A stretch of DNA of 40,827 nucleotides, taken from positions 1 through 40,827 of the forward strand of contig CAKUEZ010000006.1 of assembly GCA_934646965.1 (NCBI GenBank), read 5' to 3'. Within the stretch, counting starts at the first letter, position 1. Every line of letters starts with the position of its first letter. Origin of the DNA: an uncultured Collinsella sp. GTDB taxonomy: Bacteria; Actinomycetota; Coriobacteriia; Coriobacteriales; Coriobacteriaceae. This document shows positions 1 to 9,100 of the stretch, one piece after another. Under the pieces are notes generated by a model. It was not told where the DNA came from. It did not search any database and saw nothing but the letters and a program-made list of their open reading frames with translations. The position numbers and the translations under genes are program-made.

Positions 1-344
1 TCGTCCAGTCCAAGATTGCGAGGGCCAAACGCCACCTCGTCAAAGACCGTGGCGGAAAAAAACTGCTGCTCGGGGCGTTGCTGCACGAGCGCCACGGTTT
101 TGCGGTACGTACGAAGTTCATCCGCCGTGGGGTGTGTGCCAAGCGCGGTGCCGTCCGCCACGACAGACCCCGCCTGCACGGCAAACGCTCCGGCAAGGAC
201 GCGCAGCAGCGTTGACTTACCGGAACCGGAGGCGCCTACGATACCGATCACGCGGCCGGGCATAACATCCAGCGAAACATGGGACAGGGCGCAGACGTTT
301 GCCTCGGGATAGCAGACAGTTATGTTCGAGCAGGTTAACGACAC
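1..344 (-). CDS. ECF-type ABC transporter ATPase, 3' end outside window
   Basis: This is the N-terminal 114 or so residues of a cytoplasmic ABC ATPase of the energy-coupling-factor (vitamin/cation uptake) type. The reading frame starts at a GTG (342-344) that overlaps the last codons of the upstream gene (stop at 335-337), so the two are translationally coupled. A Walker A motif (GASGSGKST) lies about residues 36-44, and the Q-loop region reads QQRPEQQFF followed by VFDEVAFGPRNLGL, which is the typical wording of ECF A-components. The signature and Walker B motifs lie beyond the edge. Its partner is the ATPase domain fused to the preceding gene product, so the two probably form the ATPase pair; a T-component would be expected next, outside the window. 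Family assignment is firm, substrate is not determinable. Confidence 0.88.
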   Translation of the reverse strand, partial: MSLTCSNITVCYPEANVCALSHVSLDVMPGRVIGIVGASGSGKSTLLRVLAGAFAVQAGSVVADGTALGTHPTADELRTYRKTVALVQQRPEQQFFSATVFDEVAFGPRNLGLD

Positions 345-1492
345 AGTTCCTCCAGGCCGCATCGAATGAGCAGGTCGCGCTGGCCGGCAAGGTCCTGCAC
401 GGCACCCAGGTATGCGATGACACCCGCCTCGAAGACGGCGACGCGGTCGGCGCGGGCAACCTCGTCGAGCAGCTGTGTGACCTGGATCACGGCAACATCG
501 TGCTGGCAAAGATGATCGATGAGATCATTGACAGCCTCGCGGGCGGCCTCATCGAGCATGGCGGTCGTCTCGTCAAAAATCACGAGCGAAGGGGAGAGCG
601 CAGCCAATCCCGATGCCGCCACGCGTTGCTTTTGGCCGCCCGAGAGCGTGGCGACATCGCGGCCCTCAAGCTCGACGATGCCAAGCTCGCTGAGTGCCTG
701 CAAGACTTCTGAACGCATTTCGTCGCGGGGAACACCGCGGTTTTCGAGCCCAAAGGCCACATCGTCTCGCACGATTGGGGCGACGATTTGGTTGTCGGGA
801 TCCTGAAAAGCAAGACCTACGGTGCCCTGCACGCGCATGGCGGGCCCGTTTACATCTTTGAGTAGCCCCGCAAGCTCGAGCGCACAGGTGCTTTTGCCAC
901 TGCCGTTGGCGCCGACAAAGGCGATGCGCTCTCCCGCCACGATATTGGCGGCAAGTGCAGCGCAATCGACGGAGGGACGTGTGTCATCGGCTTGCTCGAT
1001 ACCGGCGAGCGCACCTTCTGCCACCGCGCCCGTAATGCCGCCGGTGACACAGGCGGCAACGCCCAGAACGCCCAGATTGATAAAGACCGCCGGGGTCTGC
1101 AGCGCCATGGCAGCAACGCCCAGCTGGCCTACATTGTGCAGCACGGCGGCAAGCATGCTCACGGGCACCAAGCCAACACCCGGCACGGCAGCAAGGGCGA
1201 CCATGCCGATAAAGGCGAGGGCCGTGCCGCCCAGGCTATAGGCGAGCATCATGGGCGAGCCGAACAAAAAGCCCGATGCAAAGACCTTGACGAGCGCAAC
1301 GGCACCGGCGCTTTTGACATCGAGCGTATAGAGCGCGACGACTACGGCCACGTTGGCAAGGCCCAGTTTAATGCCGGGCACCGCGACGGGCAGCGGAATC
1401 ATGGTCTCCAGATAGGACAGCACCAATGCGCAGGCGCACAGCAGCGAAACGCGCGCCAGGCGGTGAGCGTGCTCGATATCGACCATCTCCAC
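335..1492 (-). CDS. EetB/Gx-type membrane transporter fused to ECF ATPase
   Basis: The 385-residue product joins two families. Residues 1 to about 160 are hydrophobic and match the Gx transporter family (also called heptaprenyl diphosphate synthase component I; EetB in the Listeria electron-transfer locus), with the typical N-terminal stretch YLETMIPLPVAVPGIKLGLAN. From about residue 170 the protein is an ABC ATPase: Walker A GANGSGKST near 194-202, Q-loop AFQDPDNQ, signature LSGGQKQRV and Walker B LVIFDETTAML. The start is a GTG at 1490-1492, three bases after the stop of the upstream NusG-II gene; an ATG two codons later is an alternative. The next gene overlaps it and encodes a second ATPase. 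I infer an ECF-like importer in which the membrane S-like part and one ATPase are one chain, probably serving quinone or flavin supply for the neighbouring redox genes. A sequencing-error fusion is unlikely because the joint is continuous and in frame. Confidence 0.85.
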   Translation of the reverse strand: MEMVDIEHAHRLARVSLLCACALVLSYLETMIPLPVAVPGIKLGLANVAVVVALYTLDVKSAGAVALVKVFASGFLFGSPMMLAYSLGGTALAFIGMVALAAVPGVGLVPVSMLAAVLHNVGQLGVAAMALQTPAVFINLGVLGVAACVTGGITGAVAEGALAGIEQADDTRPSVDCAALAANIVAGERIAFVGANGSGKSTCALELAGLLKDVNGPAMRVQGTVGLAFQDPDNQIVAPIVRDDVAFGLENRGVPRDEMRSEVLQALSELGIVELEGRDVATLSGGQKQRVAASGLAALSPSLVIFDETTAMLDEAAREAVNDLIDHLCQHDVAVIQVTQLLDEVARADRVAVFEAGVIAYLGAVQDLAGQRDLLIRCGLEELCR

Positions 1493-1495
1493 GGA

Positions 1496-1912
1496 TTAGC
1501 GCCCCACTACGTCGTAGGTGGTCTCGGTGCTCTCGTCGACGATATCGACGGTAAGCTTGTGCGGAAGGCAGACAATTTGCTGCCCGGCAGCGTCAATCCA
1601 GCCCTGGTGCACGCAGTCCTGGTTGGGACAGTCTGCCTCCTCGACGTGCACCCGTCCGTCCTTGATCTCGATAACGTTGGTCCCCAAGTCGGTCGTGACG
1701 GTCTTGGTAGCATCCTGGCCCAGAGGGAGCTCGTAGACGTTTTGCGCGCCATCGCGGATGGCGACCGTTGCCGTGTCGGCATCTGTGTTCGCTCCTGTCA
1801 GGCGTGTGACGACCAAGCCGGCACACGCGACGGCCGCTATCGCCACAACCAGGATAAGGTTGAGCTTTTTGCTGCTGCGCCCATCGCGCGCGCTGTTGCG
1901 TTTGGACATCAT
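1496..1912 (-). CDS. NusG domain II-containing protein (EetA-like)
   Basis: A 138-residue membrane-anchored protein: basic N-terminus, one transmembrane helix at about residues 17-36 (LNLILVVAIAAVACAGLVV), then an extracytoplasmic NusG domain II-type beta domain. The domain shows the family's Cys pair and Trp (EEADCPNQDCVHQGWI) and a second Cys in IVCLPHKL. Proteins of this type pair with Gx/EetB transporters in flavin-based electron-transfer loci (EetA in Listeria, from family knowledge). It sits five bases after apbE and three bases before the EetB-like gene, so it is in the operon. Two consecutive ATGs (1910-1912 and 1907-1909) are possible starts behind an AGGGG ribosome site inside the end of apbE. 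The exact biochemical role of the family is not settled. Confidence 0.85.
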   Translation of the reverse strand: MMSKRNSARDGRSSKKLNLILVVAIAAVACAGLVVTRLTGANTDADTATVAIRDGAQNVYELPLGQDATKTVTTDLGTNVIEIKDGRVHVEEADCPNQDCVHQGWIDAAGQQIVCLPHKLTVDIVDESTETTYDVVGR

Positions 1913-1917
1913 GACCC

Positions 1918-2994
1918 CTAGTCCTGCAAAATCTTGAACGCCGAGCCGTCGCTCTTGGTGGCGTGATCGTCCATATCGACCAGAACGCCGCCCTCAAAGC
2001 GCTCGTCGCTTTCGATGAGCTCCATGGCGCGGTCGTGACCGAGCAAAAACAGGATGGTGGAATACGCATCGCCCAGCACGGACTTCTTGGTCATGATCGA
2101 GGCGCTCTTGAGGTCGGTGCTTGCGGGGTAGCCCGTTTTGGGGTCGAGGATGTGGTAGTAAAGCTGTCCGTCCTGCTCAAAGCTGCGCTCGTAGAGGCCG
2201 CTGGTGACGACCGAGCGGTTGCGCGCCGCGACGGTTGCCAGCACGTCGTCCTGCGCGCCGTTGGGGTCCTGGACGCCAACGCTCCAGGCATCGCCGTCAA
2301 AGCTTTCGCCCATAACGTAGACGTTGCCGCCCAGGCTAATCGATGCGTTTTTGCAGCCGCCCTCTTTGAGCATGCTCACCAAATCGTCAGTGATGTAGCC
2401 CTTGGCGATGCCGCCCAGGTCGAGCTTTGCCTCGGGGTCGGAAAGCGTGACGGTGTTGCCCTCCACCGTGATGGTGCGATAGTCAATGTGGGGAAGCGCT
2501 GCCTGAATAGCGGCATCGTCGGGCTTAACGCCCTCGACGAAATCCCAAAGGCTCGATACGGCGCCGATGGTGATGTCGAACAGGCCGTCGGAGTCCTCGG
2601 CATACTTGATGGCGTCTTTGATGATCGCGGCCGTCTCGGGCGCGACCTCGACCGGGGCGCCCGCGGCGTTATTGATATTCCAAATGTCGGAGCCCTCGAC
2701 TGTGCGCGAGAAGCGATTCTCAAAATACGTGCAGCGCTCGCTTACGGCGTTGAGCAGCTTTTTGCTGCACTGGGCGCTGATGGTCACAACGGTGTCGAAC
2801 GCGAACAGCGTGGTCGATTGCACCTTTTGAGCAGTGTCGCTCTTGGCGCTGGAGCCAGCCGATGCCTTGGCGTCTTGAGTGCCGCAGCCGGCAAGGCCAA
2901 GCGACGCGGCGGTCGATAGCAGGCCGGCACCGGCAAGGCTCAAAAAGGCGCGGCGTGAACAGGTAGAATTGCTGTATTCGGAGATGCTGGGCAT
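1918..2994 (-). CDS. apbE: FAD:protein FMN transferase ApbE, lipoprotein
   Basis: The product (358 residues) covalently attaches FMN from FAD to a Thr/Ser in FMN_bind domains outside the cytoplasmic membrane. It has a signal with twin Arg (SRRAFLSLAG, residues 13-22) and a lipobox LAGC with Cys37, so it should be a membrane-anchored lipoprotein, possibly Tat-exported. Family hallmarks are DSDGLFDITIGAVSSLWDF in the middle, LDLGGIAKGYITDDLV, the ISLGGNVYVMG segment, and the C-terminal GDAYSTILFLLG that holds metal ligands. Length is normal. Its probable substrates are encoded just upstream: the FMN_bind proteins at 4016-4492 and 4485-5993. A GGAAG ribosome site precedes the ATG. Assignment is very secure. 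Confidence 0.96.
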   Translation of the reverse strand: MPSISEYSNSTCSRRAFLSLAGAGLLSTAASLGLAGCGTQDAKASAGSSAKSDTAQKVQSTTLFAFDTVVTISAQCSKKLLNAVSERCTYFENRFSRTVEGSDIWNINNAAGAPVEVAPETAAIIKDAIKYAEDSDGLFDITIGAVSSLWDFVEGVKPDDAAIQAALPHIDYRTITVEGNTVTLSDPEAKLDLGGIAKGYITDDLVSMLKEGGCKNASISLGGNVYVMGESFDGDAWSVGVQDPNGAQDDVLATVAARNRSVVTSGLYERSFEQDGQLYYHILDPKTGYPASTDLKSASIMTKKSVLGDAYSTILFLLGHDRAMELIESDERFEGGVLVDMDDHATKSDGSAFKILQD

Positions 2995-3018
2995 GGGCTT
3001 CCGTTCTGGGTCGTTGAG

Positions 3019-4014
3019 TTAGAGCAGGCACAGGCAAATGGCGGCGAGTATCGCGGCCTTTGCGAGCACGGCGACGATGCCGTTGCCGCATAGGTTGCGC
3101 GGTTTGGCATTCAAGCCCTGCTCGACGCGCAGGAGCGTGACGTTTGCCATGGGGCAGCCGTCGGCGCAACGTCCGCATGCGATGCACTCGCCGGCTTTAA
3201 GGTCGTTGCGGTCGGGGTGGATGCGGACCGGGCAGCGATCCTGGCAGCGGTTGCAGCGCTTGGCGCAGCGCGTGCGGTCGCGGTTGAACTGCGAGACGGG
3301 AAGCACCGGCAGCAGCGAGAAGATTGCGCCCAGCGGGCAGAGAAACTGGCAAAAGAAGCGCTCGACCAAGGCCATGCCGAGCACCACGAGGGCAAGGGGG
3401 ACAAAGGCTCCGGTGGCGATGCCGTCGATATTGCGGGCATCGATAGCCGCAAAGGCAACCCAGGGGCTCAGGCCGGCAATCTGTGACCAAATGCCCAAAA
3501 AGCTCAGGATGCAGATGGCCGCCAGCACAAGAAACTTGATAAGCTGCAGCGCACTCTGCACGCCGGCGGGCATGCGGCGGGGCTTGCGCCCCTCGAGCTT
3601 AAGGATGCGACGCAGGGGCGTGGCAAGCGCGTACACGGCATCGCCGAGCGTGCCGAAGGCGCAGGCATAGCCGCAAAAGAAACGTCCGAACACGCAAGTA
3701 AATGCGAGGACGGCCAGGAGCAGCGCGACAAAGCCGGTGAGCTCGATGGTCTGCTGAGCGCCGAGCTGCGAAAAGACGTACTTAATGCCGTTAAAGCTTG
3801 CGCTAAAGACGGCGGGGAAGGCCAAAAAGAACGCCAACTGGCAGGCCCGCCGCAGCCCGTTATGGATAAACTCGGCGCGACGGCGCTTTTGACCTGCATT
3901 TTTGGGAGCACGAATTATCTGCAGGGTATCGGCAATCTTTTTGCGCATGCCGCCTTGCTTGCCGGTGATGCGCCCAGCGGCCTTGGATGCCCCGGCTTGG
4001 GAATTGACAGCCAT
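3019..4014 (-). CDS. NapH/YccM-like 4Fe-4S membrane protein
   Basis: The product (331 residues) is a polytopic membrane protein with cytoplasmic ferredoxin-like clusters, of the type that passes electrons from the cytoplasm to extracytoplasmic FMN-binding partners. Visible are several transmembrane segments, the paired membrane motifs FCGYACAFGTLGD and FCQFLCPLGAIFSL, and two 4Fe-4S motifs near the C-terminus: C-x3-C-x2-C-x3-CP (CAKRCNRCQDRCP) and CIACGRCADGCP. In the first membrane motif the usual Pro after the second Cys is Ala. I chose the ATG at 4012-4014 because it follows the upstream stop by one base; a longer open frame upstream overlaps the FMN_bind gene and has no homologous look. 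It could replace the NADH dehydrogenase Ndh2 of Listeria-type systems as electron entry. Confidence 0.9.
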   Translation of the reverse strand: MAVNSQAGASKAAGRITGKQGGMRKKIADTLQIIRAPKNAGQKRRRAEFIHNGLRRACQLAFFLAFPAVFSASFNGIKYVFSQLGAQQTIELTGFVALLLAVLAFTCVFGRFFCGYACAFGTLGDAVYALATPLRRILKLEGRKPRRMPAGVQSALQLIKFLVLAAICILSFLGIWSQIAGLSPWVAFAAIDARNIDGIATGAFVPLALVVLGMALVERFFCQFLCPLGAIFSLLPVLPVSQFNRDRTRCAKRCNRCQDRCPVRIHPDRNDLKAGECIACGRCADGCPMANVTLLRVEQGLNAKPRNLCGNGIVAVLAKAAILAAICLCLL

Positions 4015-4015
4015 G

Positions 4016-4492
4016 CTACTCGCTCCCTTCGCCGGCATTGGACGCTTCGAGTGCCTGCGTGGCGCCGTTGAGGATGCCGGCAGACGAGAACGTGGCGCCC
4101 GAGACGGTGTCGACGGATGTGGTCTGGGCGTCGACGATGTCATCGCAAAGGCGCTCGGCCTGCGAAAAATACGCAGGCGTTTCGCCGGCATGGTCGATGA
4201 CCTCGACGGATGCAATGTAGCCGTTATCGATGGTGACCTGCGTGGTCACGGTGCCGCCGTAGCCCTGGGCCGAGGCGGTAAACGTGCCATCGGTGGCATA
4301 GGGGCCGCGCTCGCCGCTGCGTGCGACGGTTTGCGCTTCCTGTTTAGCGGCGGCATCGGCCTGGGCGACCTGTACAGCCCAGGTGTTAAAGCCCAGCACG
4401 ATGCCCGCGACGATGCAGACGTTGATGGCCTTGAGGATAAAGATGTGGTTGCGCGCGATGGCGTGACCTGCGGCGATAAAGGGATTAGGCAC
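4016..4492 (-). CDS. FMN-binding domain protein, single domain (RnfG-like)
   Basis: A 158-residue protein with an N-terminal membrane helix (about residues 15-37, FILKAINVCIVAGIVLGF) and one extracytoplasmic FMN_bind domain. The flavinylation motif DTVSGATFSS is intact, with the acceptor Thr at residue 134. The domain also has the usual DGTFTASAQGYGG start and a 'dnGyIasVeV' strand. It overlaps the end of the three-domain FMN protein by eight bases and is followed after one base by the 4Fe-4S gene, so it is likely the direct electron acceptor of that membrane protein, as NapH/RnfG-like pairs are in other bacteria. ApbE two genes downstream would load the flavin. Confidence 0.92.
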   Translation of the reverse strand: MPNPFIAAGHAIARNHIFILKAINVCIVAGIVLGFNTWAVQVAQADAAAKQEAQTVARSGERGPYATDGTFTASAQGYGGTVTTQVTIDNGYIASVEVIDHAGETPAYFSQAERLCDDIVDAQTTSVDTVSGATFSSAGILNGATQALEASNAGEGSE

Positions 4493-5993
4493 GGGCGTTC
4501 ACCTCGGTGGATGCGGTGTCATCGGTACTGGAAGCCGTGGTGTTGGCGCCCGCGTCCGCGCCGCCGCTCGCGGCTCCGTTGCTATCGCTGTCGGTGTCCT
4601 TGTTGGTGCCATGGGCCTTTTCGTATGCCGCATGTGCCTTCTCGAGCGCGCGGGCGTACGCCTTGGCGATGGCGCGCGAAGAATACGTGGACCGAGAGAC
4701 CACGTCGACCTGCGACGGCTGCTTCTTGCCATCGATGAGCTGGGAAATCACGCCCGTATAGAGCGTTCCGCGCAGGGTGCGGCCATAGGCGGCGTAGTCC
4801 AGGTAGGTGTCGTTGGCCTCGTCGAAGGGGTCGAGCGTGGGGTCATCGGGCTCGCCGGTCGAAGATCCGTAGACATCGGTTATGCCGGTCGGGGTGCCGT
4901 TTTCGATGCGGACGGTGAGCGCCACGTAGTACGGCGTAAAGGCTTCCTCATCCTTCTCGTTTTGGCAGAGGGCATAGGCGGTGTAATCGCCGTCTTCGTA
5001 TTGTGTCGAGGTATCGGGATCGGGCGTTGGATTGGGGCCGGGCGTGGGCGTTGGCTCAGGCTCCGGATCGGGGTCCGGGGTGGTGCCAGCGGCTTCGGCT
5101 GCCTTTTTAAGTGCATTGTTGACAGCATCGCGGATGCCTTCGCTCGAATAGGTGGCGCCGCTCACGGCATCGACCGACGTAGTCTGTGCCGCGATGATGC
5201 GACCGGGGATGGTTGCCCACGCACGACCAAAGTAGGGCTCATCATCCATGCTACTTACGAGCTCGATTGAGGCGACCTTGCCGCCGGAGACGGTGACGCG
5301 CACGGTCATGGGGCCTTCGTAGCCCTCGCCTTCGCCTAGGTAGACGCCATCGGCATAGCCGTTGGCAGGTGTGACGGTGGTAATGGTGGTGTGCGGTTTG
5401 GAGCTTGATCCGGCACTGTTCGTCGCGGGGGCGACGGCCTGAGCCAGGCCGCCCGTCGCCTGAACGAGTGCGTTTCGGATGGCCATGAGGATGCCTTTGG
5501 ACGAGTACGTGGCGCCCGAGACGGTATCGACGGAGGTGGATTGTGCTGCGATCACGGACGGGATTACGGCCTGCGCGCGGTTGAGGTAGGCGGCATCGTC
5601 GCCCGACGAGACGATTTGAATGGCGGCGATCTTGCCGTCAGCAACCGTAACCTGCACGGTGATGGTGCCGCTAAAGCCGGTGCCCGAGCCGGTGTAGACG
5701 CCGTCTTTGAGATTGGTGGCATCGATGCCGTAGTCGGAGGCATTGAGCGAAACGCCACTCGTGGGCTCTCCTGACTGCTTTTCGACCTGCGAGGTGTCGA
5801 CCTGCTTAAGTTCTGCCGCGCCGGCCTGGGAGACCGGTGTAGCCTTGGCGGCGTAAGTTGTCGGCACATATTGCGAAACGCTTAGCGCGACGGTGGCGCC
5901 CAGTGCGATCGAGGGGACCAAAAAGCCGGCTCCGGCCAGCTTGCGTCCCAAGCCGGCCAGGCGGGCGGGAGTCGTATGGTCGTTATGCTCCAT
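4485..5993 (-). CDS. Three-domain FMN-binding membrane protein (PplA-like)
   Basis: A 502-residue surface protein: N-terminal hydrophobic segment about residues 16-42, then three FMN_bind repeats separated by linkers, including a Pro/Asp/Glu-rich linker (about residues 300-330). Domains 1 and 2 carry intact motifs DTVSGATYSS (Thr162) and DAVSGATYSS (Thr281). Domain 3 carries DVVSRSTYSS (Thr436), where the Gly-Ala of the motif is replaced by Arg-Ser. The C-terminal tail is rich in Asp, Ser, Thr and Ala and has no membrane anchor, so the protein hangs from its N-terminus. The ATG at 5991-5993 sits nine bases after AAGGAG; a TTG one codon earlier is less likely. It heads the operon after the terminator at 6076-6109 and is the likely multi-flavin electron carrier, analogous to PplA of Listeria. 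Confidence 0.9.
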   Translation of the reverse strand: MEHNDHTTPARLAGLGRKLAGAGFLVPSIALGATVALSVSQYVPTTYAAKATPVSQAGAAELKQVDTSQVEKQSGEPTSGVSLNASDYGIDATNLKDGVYTGSGTGFSGTITVQVTVADGKIAAIQIVSSGDDAAYLNRAQAVIPSVIAAQSTSVDTVSGATYSSKGILMAIRNALVQATGGLAQAVAPATNSAGSSSKPHTTITTVTPANGYADGVYLGEGEGYEGPMTVRVTVSGGKVASIELVSSMDDEPYFGRAWATIPGRIIAAQTTSVDAVSGATYSSEGIRDAVNNALKKAAEAAGTTPDPDPEPEPTPTPGPNPTPDPDTSTQYEDGDYTAYALCQNEKDEEAFTPYYVALTVRIENGTPTGITDVYGSSTGEPDDPTLDPFDEANDTYLDYAAYGRTLRGTLYTGVISQLIDGKKQPSQVDVVSRSTYSSRAIAKAYARALEKAHAAYEKAHGTNKDTDSDSNGAASGGADAGANTTASSTDDTASTEVNARA

Positions 5994-6075
5994 CAAAAAG
6001 AACTCCTTGTTACATGCTGCGTGCGTGACCCGGGCTATACCTGGGCCTCGTGCGCAGCTCTCGTGACGAGACGGT

Positions 6076-6109
6076 AAAAGCCCGCGGCGGATGCGCGTCC
6101 GCCGCGGGC
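6076..6109 (-). terminator. Intrinsic terminator after the wall-protein gene
   Basis: A perfect 12-bp GC-rich inverted repeat (6080-6091 with 6098-6109, six-base loop) is followed in the minus direction by TTTT (6076-6079). It lies 41 bases after the stop of the wall protein gene and about 80 bases before the next gene, so it separates that gene from the FMN operon, perhaps only partly. Confidence 0.85.
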
Positions 6110-6150
6110 GACGTTGCTATGCGGTGCCAGGTCACCGAATGAGCGAACGA

Positions 6151-9100
6151 CTAGTGGTTAAAACGACGACGGAGCGTGGCTCCGGCGGCAATGATGGCCG
6201 CACCCAGTGCCGCCACGATACCGCCGGCGACGAGCTGGTTGTCGCCGGTCGTGGGCAGATCGCCCTTGGCGGCCTCCTGCTTGCTCGAGGACGTGGTCGA
6301 CGTGGTCGTCGTGGTGCTCGAGGTATTGCCCTTGGAGCTCTGGCTAGGCTTGGCGAGCGCCTCGCGGGCGGTCTTGAGCGTAGTCGTTGCGTCCTCAACG
6401 TCGGCTGCGGAGGCGTCGTCCTTCGAAAGGACGGCCTGGGCCGCGGCCAGCGCGGACTGGTATGCCTTCCAGGAGTCGGCGGTGTAGTCGGACTCGTTCA
6501 ACACATCGGCGCGACCAATCTCGACCTTAAGGTCGGTCTTCTGGTCGGTCGTTGCGGCCTTGGCGAGCGCCGCCTGGGCGTTCTGGAGCGTCGAGAGGGC
6601 GTTGGCGACCTCGTCGTCGGTAGCCGCGGGGCTCTCGTTGACGCCCTGGGCAGCGTTCAACGCGTCCTGGAACACGGTCCAGGATGCGGCGGTGTAGGTT
6701 CCCTTGTCGTTGTCCAGCTTGACGGCGGCCTCAATCGCGGCGTTGAGCGCCGCCTTATCGGCCGACTTGGTGTAGGTGAAGCCCAGGTTGGTGGTGTAGC
6801 CGGTGGCCTCGACCTCAATCTGGTAATCGCCGTTGGCATTGAACACCGGCGATTTATCCTGATTGGCGGCCGCCAGGTTAAGCGAGCCGTCGGCGTTGAA
6901 GATCTTTACCGCACCGCGGCCCTGCGCGCTGTACTCGGTACCGTTGACGGTGACCTTGGTGATGTTGCCGATGTAGTTGGCGAGGTCCTCGTCCGTGGCA
7001 TCGTTGGCGGCGATGAGCTTAAGGTTTGCAGCGTCAAAGCTGGCAACGAGCTTGGAGGTGGTTGCCGTGAAGCTCGTGCTGACATCGGCAAACGTGCCGC
7101 TCTTGTCGATAGCGGTCAGCGTGTGGCTGCCCGGCTTAAGCGCCGAGGCGTCAAACGCGACGGATGCGGAGCTGCGTGTCTTGGCGGCAAGCGCTTCGAC
7201 ATCCTGGCCGTCAATCTGATACTTGGCATCGAAGCCCTCGGGCAGGGTGACATCGGCCTTGACGGTGGCATCGGTGTCATCGAGCGAGGTGTCCTCGGCC
7301 TTGATGGCGGCGTCGGCATCCTTGACAGGGACATACTGGTCCATGGCCACGGTGTAGGTGCCCGTGGAGGTGTAGAACGTCACGCTCTTGATGGTCTTGC
7401 CCATCATGGACGTGTAGTACTGCGAGCTCAGCGGGCTGCCGTGAGACTCGGTGACCAGGCCGCAGCTCCAGGCGAGCTCCTTGCCCTTCCAGATGTTCTC
7501 GACGGCGCGCATGCCATAGCCCTCGATGGTGCCGTCCGCATCGGCGGCGTTGACCACGGCACCGTATACGGTCGCCTGGTTGCCGTCGGCGTCGACCATC
7601 TGCTCGCGCAGGTTCTTAAAGTCAATCTCGTAGTCGCCGTACTTGCTGGAGGTCTTAAAGTTGGCGGTGACGTTTGCAAGTTCGGTGGTTTCCTTGCCCT
7701 CGACAGCGCCAAAGCTCAGGTTGCCCTCGGAATCGGAGGTGAGCTCCTTGTAATTGGTCGGAACCTCGCCGGCGGGCAGCATGTAGTAAGAGTAGCTCAC
7801 AGACTCAAACAGGGCGTCCTTGCCCGTGTAGGTGGCCGTGGACTCCTTGCCCTTGATCGAGGTGGTGATCGTAACGGAGCTGTCGTCGGTCACGCGGGTG
7901 AACTTGGACCAATCGATGTCGCCTTCGCCCACCTTGACGGCAAACGTGACGCCCGAGATATCCGTACCGTCGGAGTTGACGTGGTAGGAGCCGCTCGCCA
8001 GCGTGGAGCGCGTCTTTTGCTTGGTGGCGGAGGTGACGACATCGGTGCCGGCATTGTTGCTCTCGGCGGCGTAGAAGTCGGCGTAGGGGATGTTCATGAG
8101 CACGTAGTCGCCGGCCTCGGGATACAGGCTCACGAGGGCATCGAGCGCGCCCTGCAGGTGGGTGATTTGCTCGGCGGCCTCGGACTCGCCCAGGTTCTTC
8201 TTGGCCAGGAGGTCCTTGGTCTCGGCGGTCTCGGTCTCGATGGACGAAGCGGTCCAGGAGTCCTCGGTGTATTTGGACTTATCGAGCGCCGCTGCCTTGT
8301 CGTAGAGCTCCTGAAGCTGAGCCTTGGTTGCCTCGGTTACCGGCTCCTTGGCACCCACGATGTTGTCGTCGGTTGCCTGGAACTCGTAGGTGTAATCGTT
8401 GTAGCCCAGGGCGTGGACGGTAAGCTTCCAGTAGCCGGTGCCGTTGGTGCCCTCGGGCAGCTGGCAGCGCTCGGACTTGGTGAGGCCCAGCTGAATGCCC
8501 ATGGACTTGTGCATCCAGTTGTCGGCGGCGAACTTGGTGCCATAGGTGGCAAGGGCGTTGGTATAGGTCGCGTCGTCGCCGTAGTAGGTCCAGGTGACGC
8601 TTTGCATGTTGGCGCCCAGGTCGCCGTAGTTGCCGTTAAGGTCCACGCGCAGGAACTCGCCATAGGAGCCGCTTGCGTCCTTAACCGTGGGCTCGATACC
8701 CGTGGCGGTCTTGAGCTCCCGGCCCTCGATGCCCGACTCGGTGCCGGTGGCGGCAGCCGAGAAGCTAAAGGTGCCGTTGTTGTTCGTCACGGTCTTAAGG
8801 CCGTTGGTGTTGGCGTCGACGGCCGCAACAAGGCCGGAGTAAGCCTGAAGGTTTTGCTCGCCATAGCCGCCGGCAAGCGTTTCGCCGTTGGCGACAAAGC
8901 TGTGGCTCGCCTTAAAGGCCTCGAGGTCGGCGGTCTTGATCTTGACGGGGACGTACTTGAGGCCCGTGACTTCGTGACCCGTCATGGTGTACACCGTGCC
9001 GTCGGCTGCCGTCACAGTCTTAGCCTTGCTGTCGATGGAGAAGACATTGCCATCGACATCGACAAAGGACTTGCTGTCGGGATAGTACGAAGGGTAAATT

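Noticed and set aside
4015..4215. Extended N-terminus of the 4Fe-4S protein (start near 4215)
   Set aside because: The extension overlaps the FMN_bind gene in another frame and is Pro/Ser/Arg-rich; the ATG at 4012-4014 directly after the upstream stop fits operon spacing.
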